From: WRAV01 sp050950205
GTDB lineage: Bacteria; Bacillota; Clostridia; Oscillospirales; Ruminococcaceae
Length of the DNA: 64,000 nt
Assembly: GCA_050950205.1 (NCBI GenBank)
Contig: JBMNHF010000007.1
Location: 124,001-188,000 of the forward strand
Reading direction: 5' to 3'
Part shown: piece by piece, positions 35,005-43,960 of the stretch
How the letters are laid out: every line of letters starts with the position of its first letter
Numbering within the stretch: the stretch's first letter is position 1
Notes under the pieces: generated by a model
The model's database searches: none
Told to the model about the DNA's origin: nothing
Seen by the model: only the letters and a program-made list of their open reading frames with translations
Program-made: the position numbers and the translations under genes

Positions 35005-37105
35005 CGGATTCCTTGGCGGATTTTTTCTCCACCGGGGCCTCGTAGCCGCACCCCTCTTTATGGCAGAGAATTTTGCCGCCTCTGCCCATTTTGCGGAACA
35101 AACTGGAGCCACACTTGGGACATTTGTCTTCCAACGGCTTATCCCAAGTCATAAACATGCAATCGGGGAAGCCCTCGCAGCCGTAATAGCCCTTGCCGTT
35201 CTTGCTCTTTTTGGCCAGCACCTTTTTGCCGCAGACCGGGCAGGTTCCCCCTGTTTCCTGCACAATTTTCTTGGTGTTGCGGCATTCGGGAAAGCCGGGA
35301 CAGGCCAAAAATTTGCCAAACCGACCGATTTTAATCACCATTTTGCGCCCGCAAAGCTCGCAGTCTATGTCGGTTTCCTCATCGGGCACCTTAACCCGGG
35401 TTCCCTCCATATTCTTTTCCGCTTGGGCCAAAATCTCGGAAAATTCGTTGTAAAAGCTTTCGAGAATCTTAACCCAGCTCTGCTTGCCTTCCTCCACCTC
35501 GTCCAAGCTTTGCTCCATGTTGGCGGTAAAGTCGGCATCCACAATGGACTGAAACTGCTCTTCCATCAGTTTGGTGGTCACTTCACCCAAAGCAGTGGGC
35601 TTGAGGGAGCGTTTTTCCCGCTCCACATAGCCTCGGTTGATGATGGTGGTGATGGTGGGAGCATAGGTGGAAGGACGGCCGATGCCGTTTTCCTCCAGGG
35701 TTTTGATGAGGCTGGCTTCGGTGTATCGGGCAGGGGGTTGGGTAAAGTGCTGGTTGGGCTCCAGCTTCTTTACATTCAGCACATCTCCCTTGGCAAGCTC
35801 CGGCAGTGCTTGGGGCTGCTCTTCCTCCTCGTTTTCCTGAACCACCTCGTAAAGGCGGGTGTAACCGTCAAACTTGACGGTAAAGCCGGAGGCGGTAAAC
35901 AGATAGTCGCCCACAGCAATTTTTACCGAGACGGCATCCAACAGGGCGTTTGCCATCTGGCAGGCGATAAAGCGCTCCCAAATCAGCTTGTAAAGCTTAT
36001 ATTGATCCGAAGTAAGACTGCTTTTTACCTGATCGGGGGTCAGGGAGGGCATGGTGGGGCGGATACACTCGTGAGCGTCCTGCGCGCTCTTTTTGGATTT
36101 GTAGACTCTGGGAGAGGGGGGCAGATAGTTCTCGCCAAAGGCATCCTTAATAAAATTCACCGTTTCGGTCAAGGCTTCGGCGGAAATGCGCAGGGAGTCG
36201 GTACGCATATAGGTGATGAGACCCATGGCTCCCATTTCCGCCACTTCCACACCCTCGTACAGCTCCTGAGCAGCCTTCATGGTGCGGCGGGCCTGAAAGC
36301 CCAGCTTTTTTGAGGCCTCCTGCTGCAGGGTGGAGGTGATGAAGGGCGGTGCGGGAGATTTTTTCCGCACACTTTTTTTGACTTCATCCACCACAAAGTC
36401 CTGACCCTGAAGCTCCTCCAGAATCTGTTTTGCGGTTGCTTCGTTGCCGATGGCAACCTTTTTGCCCTTTTTGGAGTGCAACTTGGCGGGAAAGGCTTTG
36501 CGGACACCCTTGGCGGCCAACTCGGCATCGATGGACCAGTACTCTTCGCTTTGAAAGGCGTTGATTTCCCGCTCCCGCTCGACAATCAGGCGGACCGCAA
36601 CGCTCTGCACCCGCCCGGCCGAAAGGCCCTTGCGGACTTTGCGCCACAAAAAGGGGCTGAGCTTATAGCCCACAATTCGGTCCAGAATTCGCCGTGCCTG
36701 TTGGGCGTTGACCAAATTCTGATCGATTTTGCGTGGGTTGCTCATGCCTTCGACAATACCGGTTTTGGTAATTTCGTTAAAGGTAACCCGGTTGGGCTGT
36801 TCCAAATCCAGACCGATGATGTCAGCCAAATGCCAGGAAATGGCTTCTCCTTCCCGGTCCGGGTCGGTGGCCAGATATACCATGTCGCTTTTTTTCGCTT
36901 CTTTTTTCAGGGTTTTTACCAGGGTTTCCTTCCCCTTGATTTCGGTGTACTGGGGGGTAAATCCATTGTCCACATCCACCCCCAGCTTACTTTTTGGAAG
37001 ATCGCGGATATGCCCGTTTGAGGCCAGGACCTCGTAGTCCTTTCCCAGGTATTTTTTGATGGTTTTGGCCTTGGCGGGCGATTCCACAATGACTAGTTTT
37101 GACAT
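34997..37105 (-). CDS. topA: DNA topoisomerase I
   Basis: A 702-residue type IA topoisomerase: Toprim domain (LVIVESPAKAKTIKKYLG, YLATDPDREGEAISWHL), the active-site Tyr in GLITYMRTDSLRIS, and three C-terminal C4 zinc fingers (CELCGRKMVIK...CPGFPEC, CPVCGKKVL...CEGFPDC, CPKCGSSLF...CHKEGC). It relaxes negative supercoils. A GGAGG site lies 11 bases before the ATG. A terminator for dprA lies 120 bases upstream, so topA-trmFO has its own promoter, which I could not place with confidence (a TATAGT box lies about 90 bases before the ATG). Confidence 0.97.
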   Translation of the reverse strand: MSKLVIVESPAKAKTIKKYLGKDYEVLASNGHIRDLPKSKLGVDVDNGFTPQYTEIKGKETLVKTLKKEAKKSDMVYLATDPDREGEAISWHLADIIGLDLEQPNRVTFNEITKTGIVEGMSNPRKIDQNLVNAQQARRILDRIVGYKLSPFLWRKVRKGLSAGRVQSVAVRLIVEREREINAFQSEEYWSIDAELAAKGVRKAFPAKLHSKKGKKVAIGNEATAKQILEELQGQDFVVDEVKKSVRKKSPAPPFITSTLQQEASKKLGFQARRTMKAAQELYEGVEVAEMGAMGLITYMRTDSLRISAEALTETVNFIKDAFGENYLPPSPRVYKSKKSAQDAHECIRPTMPSLTPDQVKSSLTSDQYKLYKLIWERFIACQMANALLDAVSVKIAVGDYLFTASGFTVKFDGYTRLYEVVQENEEEEQPQALPELAKGDVLNVKKLEPNQHFTQPPARYTEASLIKTLEENGIGRPSTYAPTITTIINRGYVEREKRSLKPTALGEVTTKLMEEQFQSIVDADFTANMEQSLDEVEEGKQSWVKILESFYNEFSEILAQAEKNMEGTRVKVPDEETDIDCELCGRKMVIKIGRFGKFLACPGFPECRNTKKIVQETGGTCPVCGKKVLAKKSKNGKGYYGCEGFPDCMFMTWDKPLEDKCPKCGSSLFRKMGRGGKILCHKEGCGYEAPVEKKSAKESDE

Positions 37106-37227
37106 TCAGCAGTTAACCTCCATACGGGTGCTGGTTCTATTTCATAGCAAGATACGCTTGCTTGGTTTGCTTGAGAATAAACTATACATAAATCCACATG
37201 GTGCGGCTGAAAAAGAAAATAAATGCC

Positions 37228-37253
37228 GAAAAGCAGCCGTTAAAGGGGCTGCA
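37228..37253 (-). terminator. Terminator after dprA
   Basis: Stem GCAGCC / GGCTGC (37233-37252) with an eight-base loop followed by TTTTC on the minus strand, 27 bases after the dprA stop. Confidence 0.65.
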
Positions 37254-37278
37254 GGCAATGGGTACAGATGCTTTTGTG

Positions 37279-38469
37279 CTACAGACTGAATCTTCTGCCG
37301 GGGTACCCCCTGATTAAACCATAAATCTCCAGCTCCGTCAATGCTGACTGTATTTGTGAGATTTCCAAGGAACAGCCGGCTGCAATGCTCTCAAAGCTTG
37401 CTGGCGTCTCTTGTATCAGGGCATAAACCTGCTCTGCTTCCCGGGAGCATCCTTCCGGCAGTGGCCGGCGTCCTGCGCCGGGAGAAGGAGCGGCAGACGG
37501 ATCGGGCATTTGGGTGCTTTGGGCCAGCCTTCTTCCCATATCTTCTTTAGCTGTCCCCTTTTGCCCTGTTTTATTCGTGCTGGGCCTGAGTCTGGGAAAA
37601 CTTTGACAATCAAATTCTTCGAAGATATCCTGCGCCGATTGGGTCAGCTTGGCGCCGTCCCGAATGAGATGGTGGCACCCCTCTGCCCCCATCTTAAAGA
37701 TGCTCCCCGGTACCGCAAACAGCTCCCGATTTTGGTCTGCGGCGTGGGCAGCGGTAATCATGGATCCGCTTTTCAGATCTGCTTCCACCACCACAACCCC
37801 GTGAGACATACCGGAAACCAACCGGTTGCGCATGGGAAAATTCCACTGGGTGGGCTCGGTGCCTAAGGGGTATTCACTGACCACCGCACCGTTTTCGGCA
37901 AGGCCTCGCTTGGTGGGAGCACTGCCTTTGGGGTAGTCCACATCGATGCCGCAGCCCAAAATGCCAATGCTTTTGCCCCCGGCCTGCAAAGCCGCCTGAT
38001 GGCAAAAGGTGTCGATTCCTTTGGCCAGACCGCTGACCACCACTGCTCCGCACCGGGCCAGTTCCCCTGCCAATTGGCGGGCAACATCCCGGCCATATTC
38101 CGTATAGGTGCGGGTTCCCACCATGGCGATAACCAAAGTATCCCGCAGACAATCCAGCTCCCCCTTCACATACAGGGCAGCCGGCTTTGAAAAAATGCTG
38201 TGCAGAAGAGGAGGGTAGGAGGGGTGGTCGGGGGTGATGATATGGCACCCTTTGCGCAAAGTGCGCCGCTGCACCTCCCGGGCCTTTTCCAACGTCCTTT
38301 CCCAGGCAAGGAGCTCCTCCTCCCGCAGCATGGTGACAACCTGGGTTTTCTGTTCGATACCTCGGATGATATCCTCCGGGCTGGAAAAATACTCCATCAT
38401 CGCGTGAGCGCGGCGGCTACCCACTCCAAACATCAGTTGGAACCAAATCCAGTAAAGGCTGTCGGTCAT
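37279..38469 (-). CDS. dprA: DNA-processing protein DprA
   Basis: A 396-residue protein: N-terminal helical domain, then the Rossmann fold (about 85-290) with MVGTRTYTEYGRDVARQLAG, VVSGLAKGIDTFCHQAAL, ILGCGIDVDYPK, PMRNRLVSGMSHGVVVVEAD and SGSMITAAHAA, and a C-terminal winged-helix DprA_WH domain (SFESIAAGCSLEISQIQSAL). DprA loads RecA onto transforming single-stranded DNA. The linker before the C-terminal domain is Pro/Lys-rich and long. The start MTDSLYW has GGGGGA five bases upstream; an ATG 23 codons earlier lacks a site. With comEA at 0.7 kb it suggests DNA uptake functions. Confidence 0.94.
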   Translation of the reverse strand: MTDSLYWIWFQLMFGVGSRRAHAMMEYFSSPEDIIRGIEQKTQVVTMLREEELLAWERTLEKAREVQRRTLRKGCHIITPDHPSYPPLLHSIFSKPAALYVKGELDCLRDTLVIAMVGTRTYTEYGRDVARQLAGELARCGAVVVSGLAKGIDTFCHQAALQAGGKSIGILGCGIDVDYPKGSAPTKRGLAENGAVVSEYPLGTEPTQWNFPMRNRLVSGMSHGVVVVEADLKSGSMITAAHAADQNRELFAVPGSIFKMGAEGCHHLIRDGAKLTQSAQDIFEEFDCQSFPRLRPSTNKTGQKGTAKEDMGRRLAQSTQMPDPSAAPSPGAGRRPLPEGCSREAEQVYALIQETPASFESIAAGCSLEISQIQSALTELEIYGLIRGYPGRRFSL

Positions 38470-38540
38470 GGCAATTCCCCCGTTGTCAAGGTGAAGAGGT
38501 CCGGGCAGCGGCAGGATGGGTAAGGTGGTGCTTTGCATGA

Positions 38541-39359
38541 TTATTTAAGCATCTCCCAAAGGAGAATTCCCGCTGCCATCGATGCTCCCAGAGAATCGCT
38601 GCCGCTTTTCATGGGAAGCATCACTACATGGTCGCAGGCATCGATGAGGTGGTCGGGCAGCCCGTCTCCTTCATTTCCGATGAGCACCCCTCGCCCCTTG
38701 GCCAAAGCTAAGGCCTCCGGTCCCTTTGCCCCCTGACGCAAAGCAGCGGCAAAGGTAGCAATGCCAGATCTTTGCAGCAGAGAAAGGATCGGTTCCAGAG
38801 TATCGGTAAGGGCAATGGGCAGGCGCCAAACCCCTCCCATGGAGGCCCGCAGTACCTTGGGCGAAAACACCTCGGCGCATTCACATAGAAAAGCGCCGTC
38901 GGCTCCCAGGGCGGCGGCGGTGCGCAAAATAGAGCCCAGGTTGCCTGGATCCCGCACTTTATGAAGAAGCAGGTATCGCCCATCCGGCTGGATGGGCACC
39001 TTCTCTTTCTCCAAAGATGGCTGGGGACAAAGGGCAAACACCCCCTGAGGCGCCTGGGTGTCTCCGATTCTGGCGGCGAGAGAAGCCTCCAGCCAAACCA
39101 CTTGGTCTGATGATTGGAGCAGAGGCTCCAGCTCGGCGGGAGCCTTTTGCCAGGCTTCGGGGGTTAGATAAAGGGTTTGGGGCACAAGTCCCGCAGCAAG
39201 GGCATCCAGTACCAGGCGCCGACCCTCCAGCACTAGTAAGGAGGACTGCTCTCTGGCCTTCTTTCGGCGGAGCAGCTCGTCCAACCGGCGAACATGGGGG
39301 TTGCTTCTGGAAGTGACGGGACGGATTGCCCCAAAGGACTGGGTTAGGAAATCGTCCAT
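38541..39359 (-). CDS. TrmH/SpoU family RNA 2'-O-methyltransferase
   Basis: A 272-residue SPOUT enzyme with an N-terminal substrate-binding domain (RSNPHVRRLDELLRRKKARE) and the three SpoU motifs: VRDPGNLGSILRTAAALGAD, GVLIGNEGDGLP and LPMKSGSDSLGASMAAGIL. It forms the trefoil-knot SAM site and methylates a ribose 2'-O on rRNA or tRNA; the exact target is not shown. In many Firmicutes this gene is next to pheS; here it follows rplT by 104 bases and precedes dprA by 71. GGAG lies eight bases before the ATG. Confidence 0.92.
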   Translation of the reverse strand: MDDFLTQSFGAIRPVTSRSNPHVRRLDELLRRKKAREQSSLLVLEGRRLVLDALAAGLVPQTLYLTPEAWQKAPAELEPLLQSSDQVVWLEASLAARIGDTQAPQGVFALCPQPSLEKEKVPIQPDGRYLLLHKVRDPGNLGSILRTAAALGADGAFLCECAEVFSPKVLRASMGGVWRLPIALTDTLEPILSLLQRSGIATFAAALRQGAKGPEALALAKGRGVLIGNEGDGLPDHLIDACDHVVMLPMKSGSDSLGASMAAGILLWEMLK

Positions 39360-39412
39360 GGGTCCACTCCTTTAAATATCCGGAATTTTGGACCGGACAG
39401 ATTTTCAGTATC

Positions 39413-39452
39413 TAAAAGCGGACGCCCGGAAGCCGCAAGCGGCTCGGGCGCT
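39413..39452 (-). terminator. Terminator of the infC-rpmI-rplT operon
   Basis: Minus-strand stem CGCCCG-A-GCCGC / GCGGC-TTC-CGGGCG followed by a short T run, 12 bases after the rplT stop. Confidence 0.75.
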
Positions 39453-39463
39453 GAGTGTATCAT

Positions 39464-39817
39464 TTAGCGGGCCGCTTTCGCCTGTTCTACCAGAGCGGTA
39501 AAGGCAGCAGGGTCGCTGATGGCGATTTCGGACAGCATCTTGCGATTGAGGGTAATTCCGGCTTTTTTCAGTCCGTCCATAAAGGTGGAGTAGTTCATGC
39601 CGTTCATCTTGCAGGCGGCAGAAATGCGGGTGATCCACAGAGAACGGAAGTTGCGCTTGCGCTGCTTGCGGCCAACATAGGCCTTTTGTCCGGATTTGTA
39701 AACGGCCTGTTTGGCCATTTTAAAGTGCTTGCTTTTTGCGCCATAATATCCCTTGGCAAGACGGAGAACCTTCTTCCTGCGCTTATGAGTCATTATCGCT
39801 CTTTTTACACGAGCCAT
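39464..39817 (-). CDS. rplT: 50S ribosomal protein L20
   Basis: A 117-residue protein: ARVKRAIMTHKRRKKVLRLA, GYYGAKSKHFKMAKQAVYKS, then RNFRSLWITRISAACKMNGM. L20 is needed for early 50S assembly and in Bacillus also represses its own operon by binding the leader mRNA. GGAGGT lies nine bases before the ATG. It is the last gene of infC-rpmI-rplT. Confidence 0.97.
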   Translation of the reverse strand: MARVKRAIMTHKRRKKVLRLAKGYYGAKSKHFKMAKQAVYKSGQKAYVGRKQRKRNFRSLWITRISAACKMNGMNYSTFMDGLKKAGITLNRKMLSEIAISDPAAFTALVEQAKAAR

Positions 39818-39860
39818 TTTGTACTACCTCCGTTTGGTGATGTTAGTAAGACCGTTACGC

Positions 39861-40058
39861 TTACTTGTAGGGGATGAGTTTTTTAATTGCCTTGACGTTG
39901 GTGACATCTGCCATGGTGGCCATGCGCAGACGGCGTTTGCGCTTGCGGTCCTTCTTATTGAGGATATGGCTCTTGTAGGCGCGAGAACGCTTAACCTTGC
40001 CGTTTTTCGTCAAATTAAAGCGCTTTTTGGCCCCAGAGTGGGTTTTCAGCTTCGGCAT
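39861..40058 (-). CDS. rpmI: 50S ribosomal protein L35
   Basis: A 65-residue basic protein, PKLKTHSGAKKRFNLTKNGK with the usual SHILNKKDRKRKRRL block. AAGGAGG lies ten bases before the ATG. It is placed between infC and rplT, as in most bacteria. Confidence 0.97.
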   Translation of the reverse strand: MPKLKTHSGAKKRFNLTKNGKVKRSRAYKSHILNKKDRKRKRRLRMATMADVTNVKAIKKLIPYK

Positions 40059-40175
40059 TTTGGGTACTCCTCCTTAATTGTATGCGATATTGGGGTACAT
40101 GATATCCGGGCGCATTCTCAATGGAAAAATACAGCCCTGAGTGTTGATAAGATGCAATTGGAACCCCGCGGGAAA

Positions 40176-40703
40176 CTACTTATTGACAGGCTTTTTGTTG
40201 GGCACAACAAACATTACCATGCTGCGCCCCTCCATTTTGGGAATGCGGTCTACCGTTCCATGTTCCGCAATGTGTTCGGAAACCCGCTTCATTAATTCGG
40301 TGCCCCGCTCGGGATGGGCCATTTCGCGGCCCCGAAAGCGGATGGAGACCTTTACTTTATCTCCGGCATCCAAAAATTTGGTTGCGTTTTTGAGCTTAGT
40401 TTCCAGATCGTGGTCGTCGATATTCAGGGAAAGGCGAATCTCCTTGGTTTCTACAACCTTTTGGTTTTTTCTGGCTTCCTTTTCCCGTTTTGCCTGCTCG
40501 AATTTGTGTTTGCCATAATCCATAATGCGGCAAACTGGCGGTTCGGCCTGGGGAGCGATTAGGACCAGGTCCAAGCTCCTGTCTGTGGCAACCTGCAAAG
40601 CACGGCTGGTGGGCATGATGCCCAGTTGTTCTCCATCGCTACCGACGACACGCACTTCCTGAGCCCGAATTTGCTCGTTGATAAGCAGTTCCTTTTTGCT
40701 GAT
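40176..40703 (-). CDS. infC: Translation initiation factor IF-3, probable ATC start
   Basis: A 175-residue IF-3 with the N-domain (LLINEQIRAQEVRVVGSDGE, DLVLIAPQAEPPVCRIMDYG), the lysine-rich linker, and the C-domain (IRLSLNIDDHDLETKLKNA, KVSIRFRGREMAHPERG). The only in-frame ATG (40716-40718) sits inside the GGAGGTG ribosome site, whereas the ATC codon at 40701-40703 lies six bases after it and starts ISKKELLINEQIR, the usual IF-3 beginning. Rare AUU/AUC/AUA starts are known for infC elsewhere and let IF-3 repress its own synthesis. First gene of infC-rpmI-rplT, behind a long leader. Confidence 0.93.
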   Translation of the reverse strand: MSKKELLINEQIRAQEVRVVGSDGEQLGIMPTSRALQVATDRSLDLVLIAPQAEPPVCRIMDYGKHKFEQAKREKEARKNQKVVETKEIRLSLNIDDHDLETKLKNATKFLDAGDKVKVSIRFRGREMAHPERGTELMKRVSEHIAEHGTVDRIPKMEGRSMVMFVVPNKKPVNK

Positions 40704-40891
40704 TGTAAGCACCTCCATATAAAGGGTTTATCACAAAAGTTCCAATGTTGCGTATTGACACAAAAAAGCGCGGACCAAAATCCGCGCTGCATACAAACTG
40801 GAACCCCAATAACACTGGAGTTTTCGCTGTATTAACCTCGTGCGACGCAATTGCCGACGGGTGAGAACGGATTAGGTTCTACTTTGTTGTG
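40704..40891 (-). promoter_or_regulatory. Probable L20 leader (autoregulatory mRNA leader of infC-rpmI-rplT)
   Basis: From the predicted start site to infC there is an untranslated leader of about 188 bases that ends in an intrinsic terminator (40761-40789), leaving about 57 bases before infC. In low-GC Gram-positives this operon is controlled by L20, which binds such a leader and promotes termination. I did not fold the upstream part, so identity with the known L20 leader is inferred from context. Confidence 0.65.
40761..40789 (-). terminator. Attenuator terminator in the infC leader
   Basis: Perfect stem AGCGCGGA / TCCGCGCT with a six-base loop followed by six T on the minus strand, upstream of infC rather than downstream of a gene. 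Confidence 0.85.
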
Positions 40892-40897
40892 CACTTT

Positions 40898-40926
40898 ACT
40901 ATAACAGATGTTTTGCGTTCTGTCAA
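40898..40926 (-). promoter_or_regulatory. Sigma-A promoter of infC-rpmI-rplT
   Basis: Minus strand TTGACA, 17 bases, TATAGT. Confidence 0.88.
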
Positions 40927-40940
40927 GGGTAAAAGCGGGA

Positions 40941-41708
40941 TTAGAAAAAGGGAATCGCCTCGATTGCGGTGCATTTTCCCGTTTGGCTGTCAATTTCCAG
41001 CGCTACGGCGCAAAGCCTGATTTGTTCCGGGTCGTTTTCAAATCGGGTGGGAAGCCCGGTGCGCATTTTTTGAATAGCAATGTCTCGCTTGACTCCCAAT
41101 ATGGAATCAAAGCCGCCGCACATTCCCACATCGGTGATGTAACCGGTGCCTTTCGGTAAAATTCGGGCATCGGCAGTGGGAACATGGGTGTGAGTGCCCA
41201 TCACCGCAGACACCTTGCCGTCCAGATAATGGCCAAGGCAAAGCTTTTCGGCCGTGGCCTCGGCGTGGAAATCCACCAGAACACAGGGACTGTCCACCTG
41301 CTCCAACAAAGCGTCCATACAGTCAAAGGGGTTTTGGTGGTTTTGGATGTACACAACTCCCTGCAAATTAATCACCCACAGCCGGTTGCGGGGGTCGTCG
41401 TACAGATAGACGCCTGTGCCAGGCGCGGATGGATGGTAGTTGGCGGGACGCAGCACCCCCTGCTTTTTGTCCAACAGGTCGTACACTTCCCGGCGGCGCA
41501 AAGCGTGATTCCCCGAGGTGATGACATCCACCCCGCTATCCATGAGATGGCGCAGGCTTTTGGGAGTCATGCCGTTGCCTTCGGCGGAATTTTCCCCGTT
41601 GGCCACCACAACATCGGCGCCATAACGCCGCTTGAGCAGGGGAAGTTTTTCCCGCAGGTAATCGCACCCTGCCTGACCAACCACATCGCCTATCATCAAT
41701 ATATTCAT
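40941..41708 (-). CDS. ymdB: YmdB family metallophosphoesterase
   Basis: A 255-residue calcineurin-like phosphodiesterase of the TIGR00282/YmdB family: NILMIGDVVGQAGCDYL, VVVANGENSAEGNGMT, DVITSGNHALRRREVYD, VLVDFHAEATAEKL, AVMGTHTHVPTADARILP and GTGYITDVGMCG. The Asp, Asn and His metal ligands are all present. Bacillus YmdB cleaves 2',3'-cyclic nucleotides and affects biofilm and motility decisions. AGGAG lies six bases before the ATG. The commonly adjacent rny (RNase Y) gene is not here. Confidence 0.93.
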   Translation of the reverse strand: MNILMIGDVVGQAGCDYLREKLPLLKRRYGADVVVANGENSAEGNGMTPKSLRHLMDSGVDVITSGNHALRRREVYDLLDKKQGVLRPANYHPSAPGTGVYLYDDPRNRLWVINLQGVVYIQNHQNPFDCMDALLEQVDSPCVLVDFHAEATAEKLCLGHYLDGKVSAVMGTHTHVPTADARILPKGTGYITDVGMCGGFDSILGVKRDIAIQKMRTGLPTRFENDPEQIRLCAVALEIDSQTGKCTAIEAIPFF

Positions 41709-41823
41709 GAAATGCTCCTATGCTACAGAGAGGCAACCTCCCCAAAAAATAAATTTAAAAGAATGTTTCCCCCAAACCGCCAGCCGATGGCTCAAAACCT
41801 TAGAACCTTTGATTTGCGGGCAG

Positions 41824-43272
41824 CTATTCACCGGTGTCCGCCAAAAGAGCCACCTTAATCTCAAAGGTATGGTTGTTGGTGTTGACCCTAGTTTGGCGGT
41901 AGAGGGTCAGTTTGACCACATCCCCCGCCTGGTGGGATTCCACAATGGTGCGGACATCGTTGAGATCCAGCACCCGAACATCATCGATGTGGGTGATGAT
42001 GTCTCCCCGCATGGCTCCCTTTCGGGCCAGCTCCTCGGAGGTGATGGTAATAATCTGTACTCCAGCGGGTACATTGCGGTTGCGGGCAATGATTTCGCTT
42101 ACCGGTTCGCCGGTGATGCCAAGCATCACCCGTCCGATCACCCGGCCATAGGCAATGAGATCCTCCACAATGGGGACAGCTTCGGTAATGGGAATGGCAA
42201 AGCTGATTCCCTCATAGCCCTCCGCTACAATCTTGGCGGAATTGATGCCCACCACCTGACCAAACTCGTTGCACAGGGCACCCCCTGAGTTGCCGGGATT
42301 GATGGCGGCGTCGGTTTGAATGTAGTTGGTGGAGTAATAAGGGGTTTTGACCACCCGGTTAAGGGCGGAGATAATCCCCCGGGTGACGCTCCCTGCCAGA
42401 TCGGTTCCCCCGGGATTTCCGATGGCAATCACCGTTTCCCCTACCTCCAGATCATCGGAGTTGCCCAGCACGGCGGGAATCAGATCATCCCGATCCACCT
42501 TGATCACCGCAAGGTCGGTGCGAGCATCAGCCCCTACCAAAGCCGCCTCGTATTCGGTGCCATCGTCAAACACCACCACAATGGCCTCAGCGTTCTGAAT
42601 TACATGCTGATTGGTGACGATATAGCCGTCCTTGCTCAGGACAATGCCGCTGCCCTCGGTAAAGGGTTCAAAGATCTGGCCGCTCTGATAGTTGATGATG
42701 CCCACCACCGAAGGGCGCACCGAACGGGCCACTTGAGGGATGGTCATTCGCTCTCCGGGGACGATGGGAGGCTCCTCCACCTGCGGCTTTTCGGCAATGT
42801 TCATGGTGACATCATCCCCCGGGCTCACCTTAGGCACAGAGGGAGTGGGGCCGGAGGCTTCGGCGGGGGGGAGTTCCACAACAACCTCTCCCCCCGACAG
42901 GGTTTTGACAATGCTGTAACCGGTCAGGGTGAGCAGGCCCAAGGACAACACGCAGAGCAGGGAAACGGCAAACACCACCAGGCCCCGGCTTTTGCGGCTT
43001 TTTTTCTTACCCGCCATGGCCTGATCGTAATCGGCAAAATTCCACTGGTAGCGGTCGGGTCCACTGTTTCCCTGCCAATCTGAGCCGGTGTTGTACTGGT
43101 AAGGAGGCCGGCTTCTCCAATTGTAGGAACCGGTGCCGGGGCGCGCATCGTAAGGGGCGGAATCGTAGGGCCGGTTTTCCTGCCAAGGCGACTGGTAACC
43201 GGGAGGAACCTGCCCTTGCTCCGGCCTTTCCTGCTGCCCGTTTTCCCGATTTTTATTGTAATTGTAATCCAT
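41824..43272 (-). CDS. HtrA/DegP-type membrane-anchored serine protease
   Basis: A 482-residue protein: a cytoplasmic N-terminal tail rich in Gln, Tyr, Pro and Asn (residues 1-90), one membrane segment (about 97-120), a trypsin-like domain with His in GYIVTNQHVIQNAE, Asp in DARTDLAVIKV and Ser in AINPGNSGGALCNEFG, and a C-terminal PDZ domain (about 385-475, GAMRGDIITHIDDVRVLDLN). It degrades or refolds damaged proteins outside the membrane. The GGGAGG site is eight bases before the ATG. The long, low-complexity tail resembles that of Bacillus HtrA proteins. Confidence 0.94.
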   Translation of the reverse strand: MDYNYNKNRENGQQERPEQGQVPPGYQSPWQENRPYDSAPYDARPGTGSYNWRSRPPYQYNTGSDWQGNSGPDRYQWNFADYDQAMAGKKKSRKSRGLVVFAVSLLCVLSLGLLTLTGYSIVKTLSGGEVVVELPPAEASGPTPSVPKVSPGDDVTMNIAEKPQVEEPPIVPGERMTIPQVARSVRPSVVGIINYQSGQIFEPFTEGSGIVLSKDGYIVTNQHVIQNAEAIVVVFDDGTEYEAALVGADARTDLAVIKVDRDDLIPAVLGNSDDLEVGETVIAIGNPGGTDLAGSVTRGIISALNRVVKTPYYSTNYIQTDAAINPGNSGGALCNEFGQVVGINSAKIVAEGYEGISFAIPITEAVPIVEDLIAYGRVIGRVMLGITGEPVSEIIARNRNVPAGVQIITITSEELARKGAMRGDIITHIDDVRVLDLNDVRTIVESHQAGDVVKLTLYRQTRVNTNNHTFEIKVALLADTGE

Positions 43273-43359
43273 AAATAAGGAACCTCCCGCTGGTTGCGCC
43301 GTTTGTTATAGGAACATCATAACCAAAAAGCGGCGTGCAAATTCTCCACTCCGTCCATG

Positions 43360-43956
43360 TCACCAGATCCTTGAGAGGATGTCGGGCCGGACTGGGTCGG
43401 GCAGAATGGGACCGTATCGCCTGAGAAGCCTTTGTTCCAACGGGGTGGGATGCCCCGCCAGTGTCTTCAGCCGCAGCTTTGCCACGGCCAGAGAGGTGGA
43501 AAAGGCGTAAGCCAGCTCCTGTGCCGGCTCTGTTTGACTATGGAATCGTCTCATCAGTTCCCGGGCCAAAATCCGGGGCATCAAAAGCTCCGCTGCAAAG
43601 GCATTGGCCTCTCGTTCTTCCCGGTCACCATCCCCGGTGTGGCCCAAAAGGATATGTCCTGCTTCATGAGCCAGGGTAAAGTTTAACCGCTGCCCGGATT
43701 GGTTGGTGTGGTACAGCACCAAATAGCATCGACGGCCTTTTCGATTGATCACAAGGGTGCAGCCGTCCTGTAGGCAATCCCAGCCGCTCAACTGTTCCAT
43801 GGTTGCGTTGGTGACACGGCAAAAGCCTTCCATGCTGTCGAAAAGAATGGATACGGGAAACCGCAATTTTGGCACCTGCACCGGCATGACGGCAGGATTT
43901 TGTTCCAGCAAAAGCCGTATAGCCGCTTCCCGCGCCCTCTCAATATCGGCGGGCAA
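43360..43956 (-). CDS. ImmA/IrrE-type metallopeptidase
   Basis: A 198-residue protein with the zinc motif FTLAHEAGHILLGHTGDG and the following EREANAFAAELLMPR, which supplies the third ligand Glu. ImmA/IrrE proteins cleave a partner XRE repressor. The TTG start (43954-43956) was chosen because GGGGGAG lies seven bases upstream and the codon comes four bases after the stop of the XRE gene; an earlier TTG would give a 59-base overlap and lacks a site. The C-terminal region (RLKTLAGHPTPLEQRLLRRY) is not recognised. Target is presumed to be the XRE protein encoded just upstream. Confidence 0.88.
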   Translation of the reverse strand: MPADIERAREAAIRLLLEQNPAVMPVQVPKLRFPVSILFDSMEGFCRVTNATMEQLSGWDCLQDGCTLVINRKGRRCYLVLYHTNQSGQRLNFTLAHEAGHILLGHTGDGDREEREANAFAAELLMPRILARELMRRFHSQTEPAQELAYAFSTSLAVAKLRLKTLAGHPTPLEQRLLRRYGPILPDPVRPDILSRIW

Positions 43957-43960
43957 GGGT

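Noticed and set aside
34889..36313. Long plus-strand open frame opposite topA and trmFO
   Set aside because: Lies antisense to two complete conserved genes; composition and lack of a start signal mark it as a shadow.
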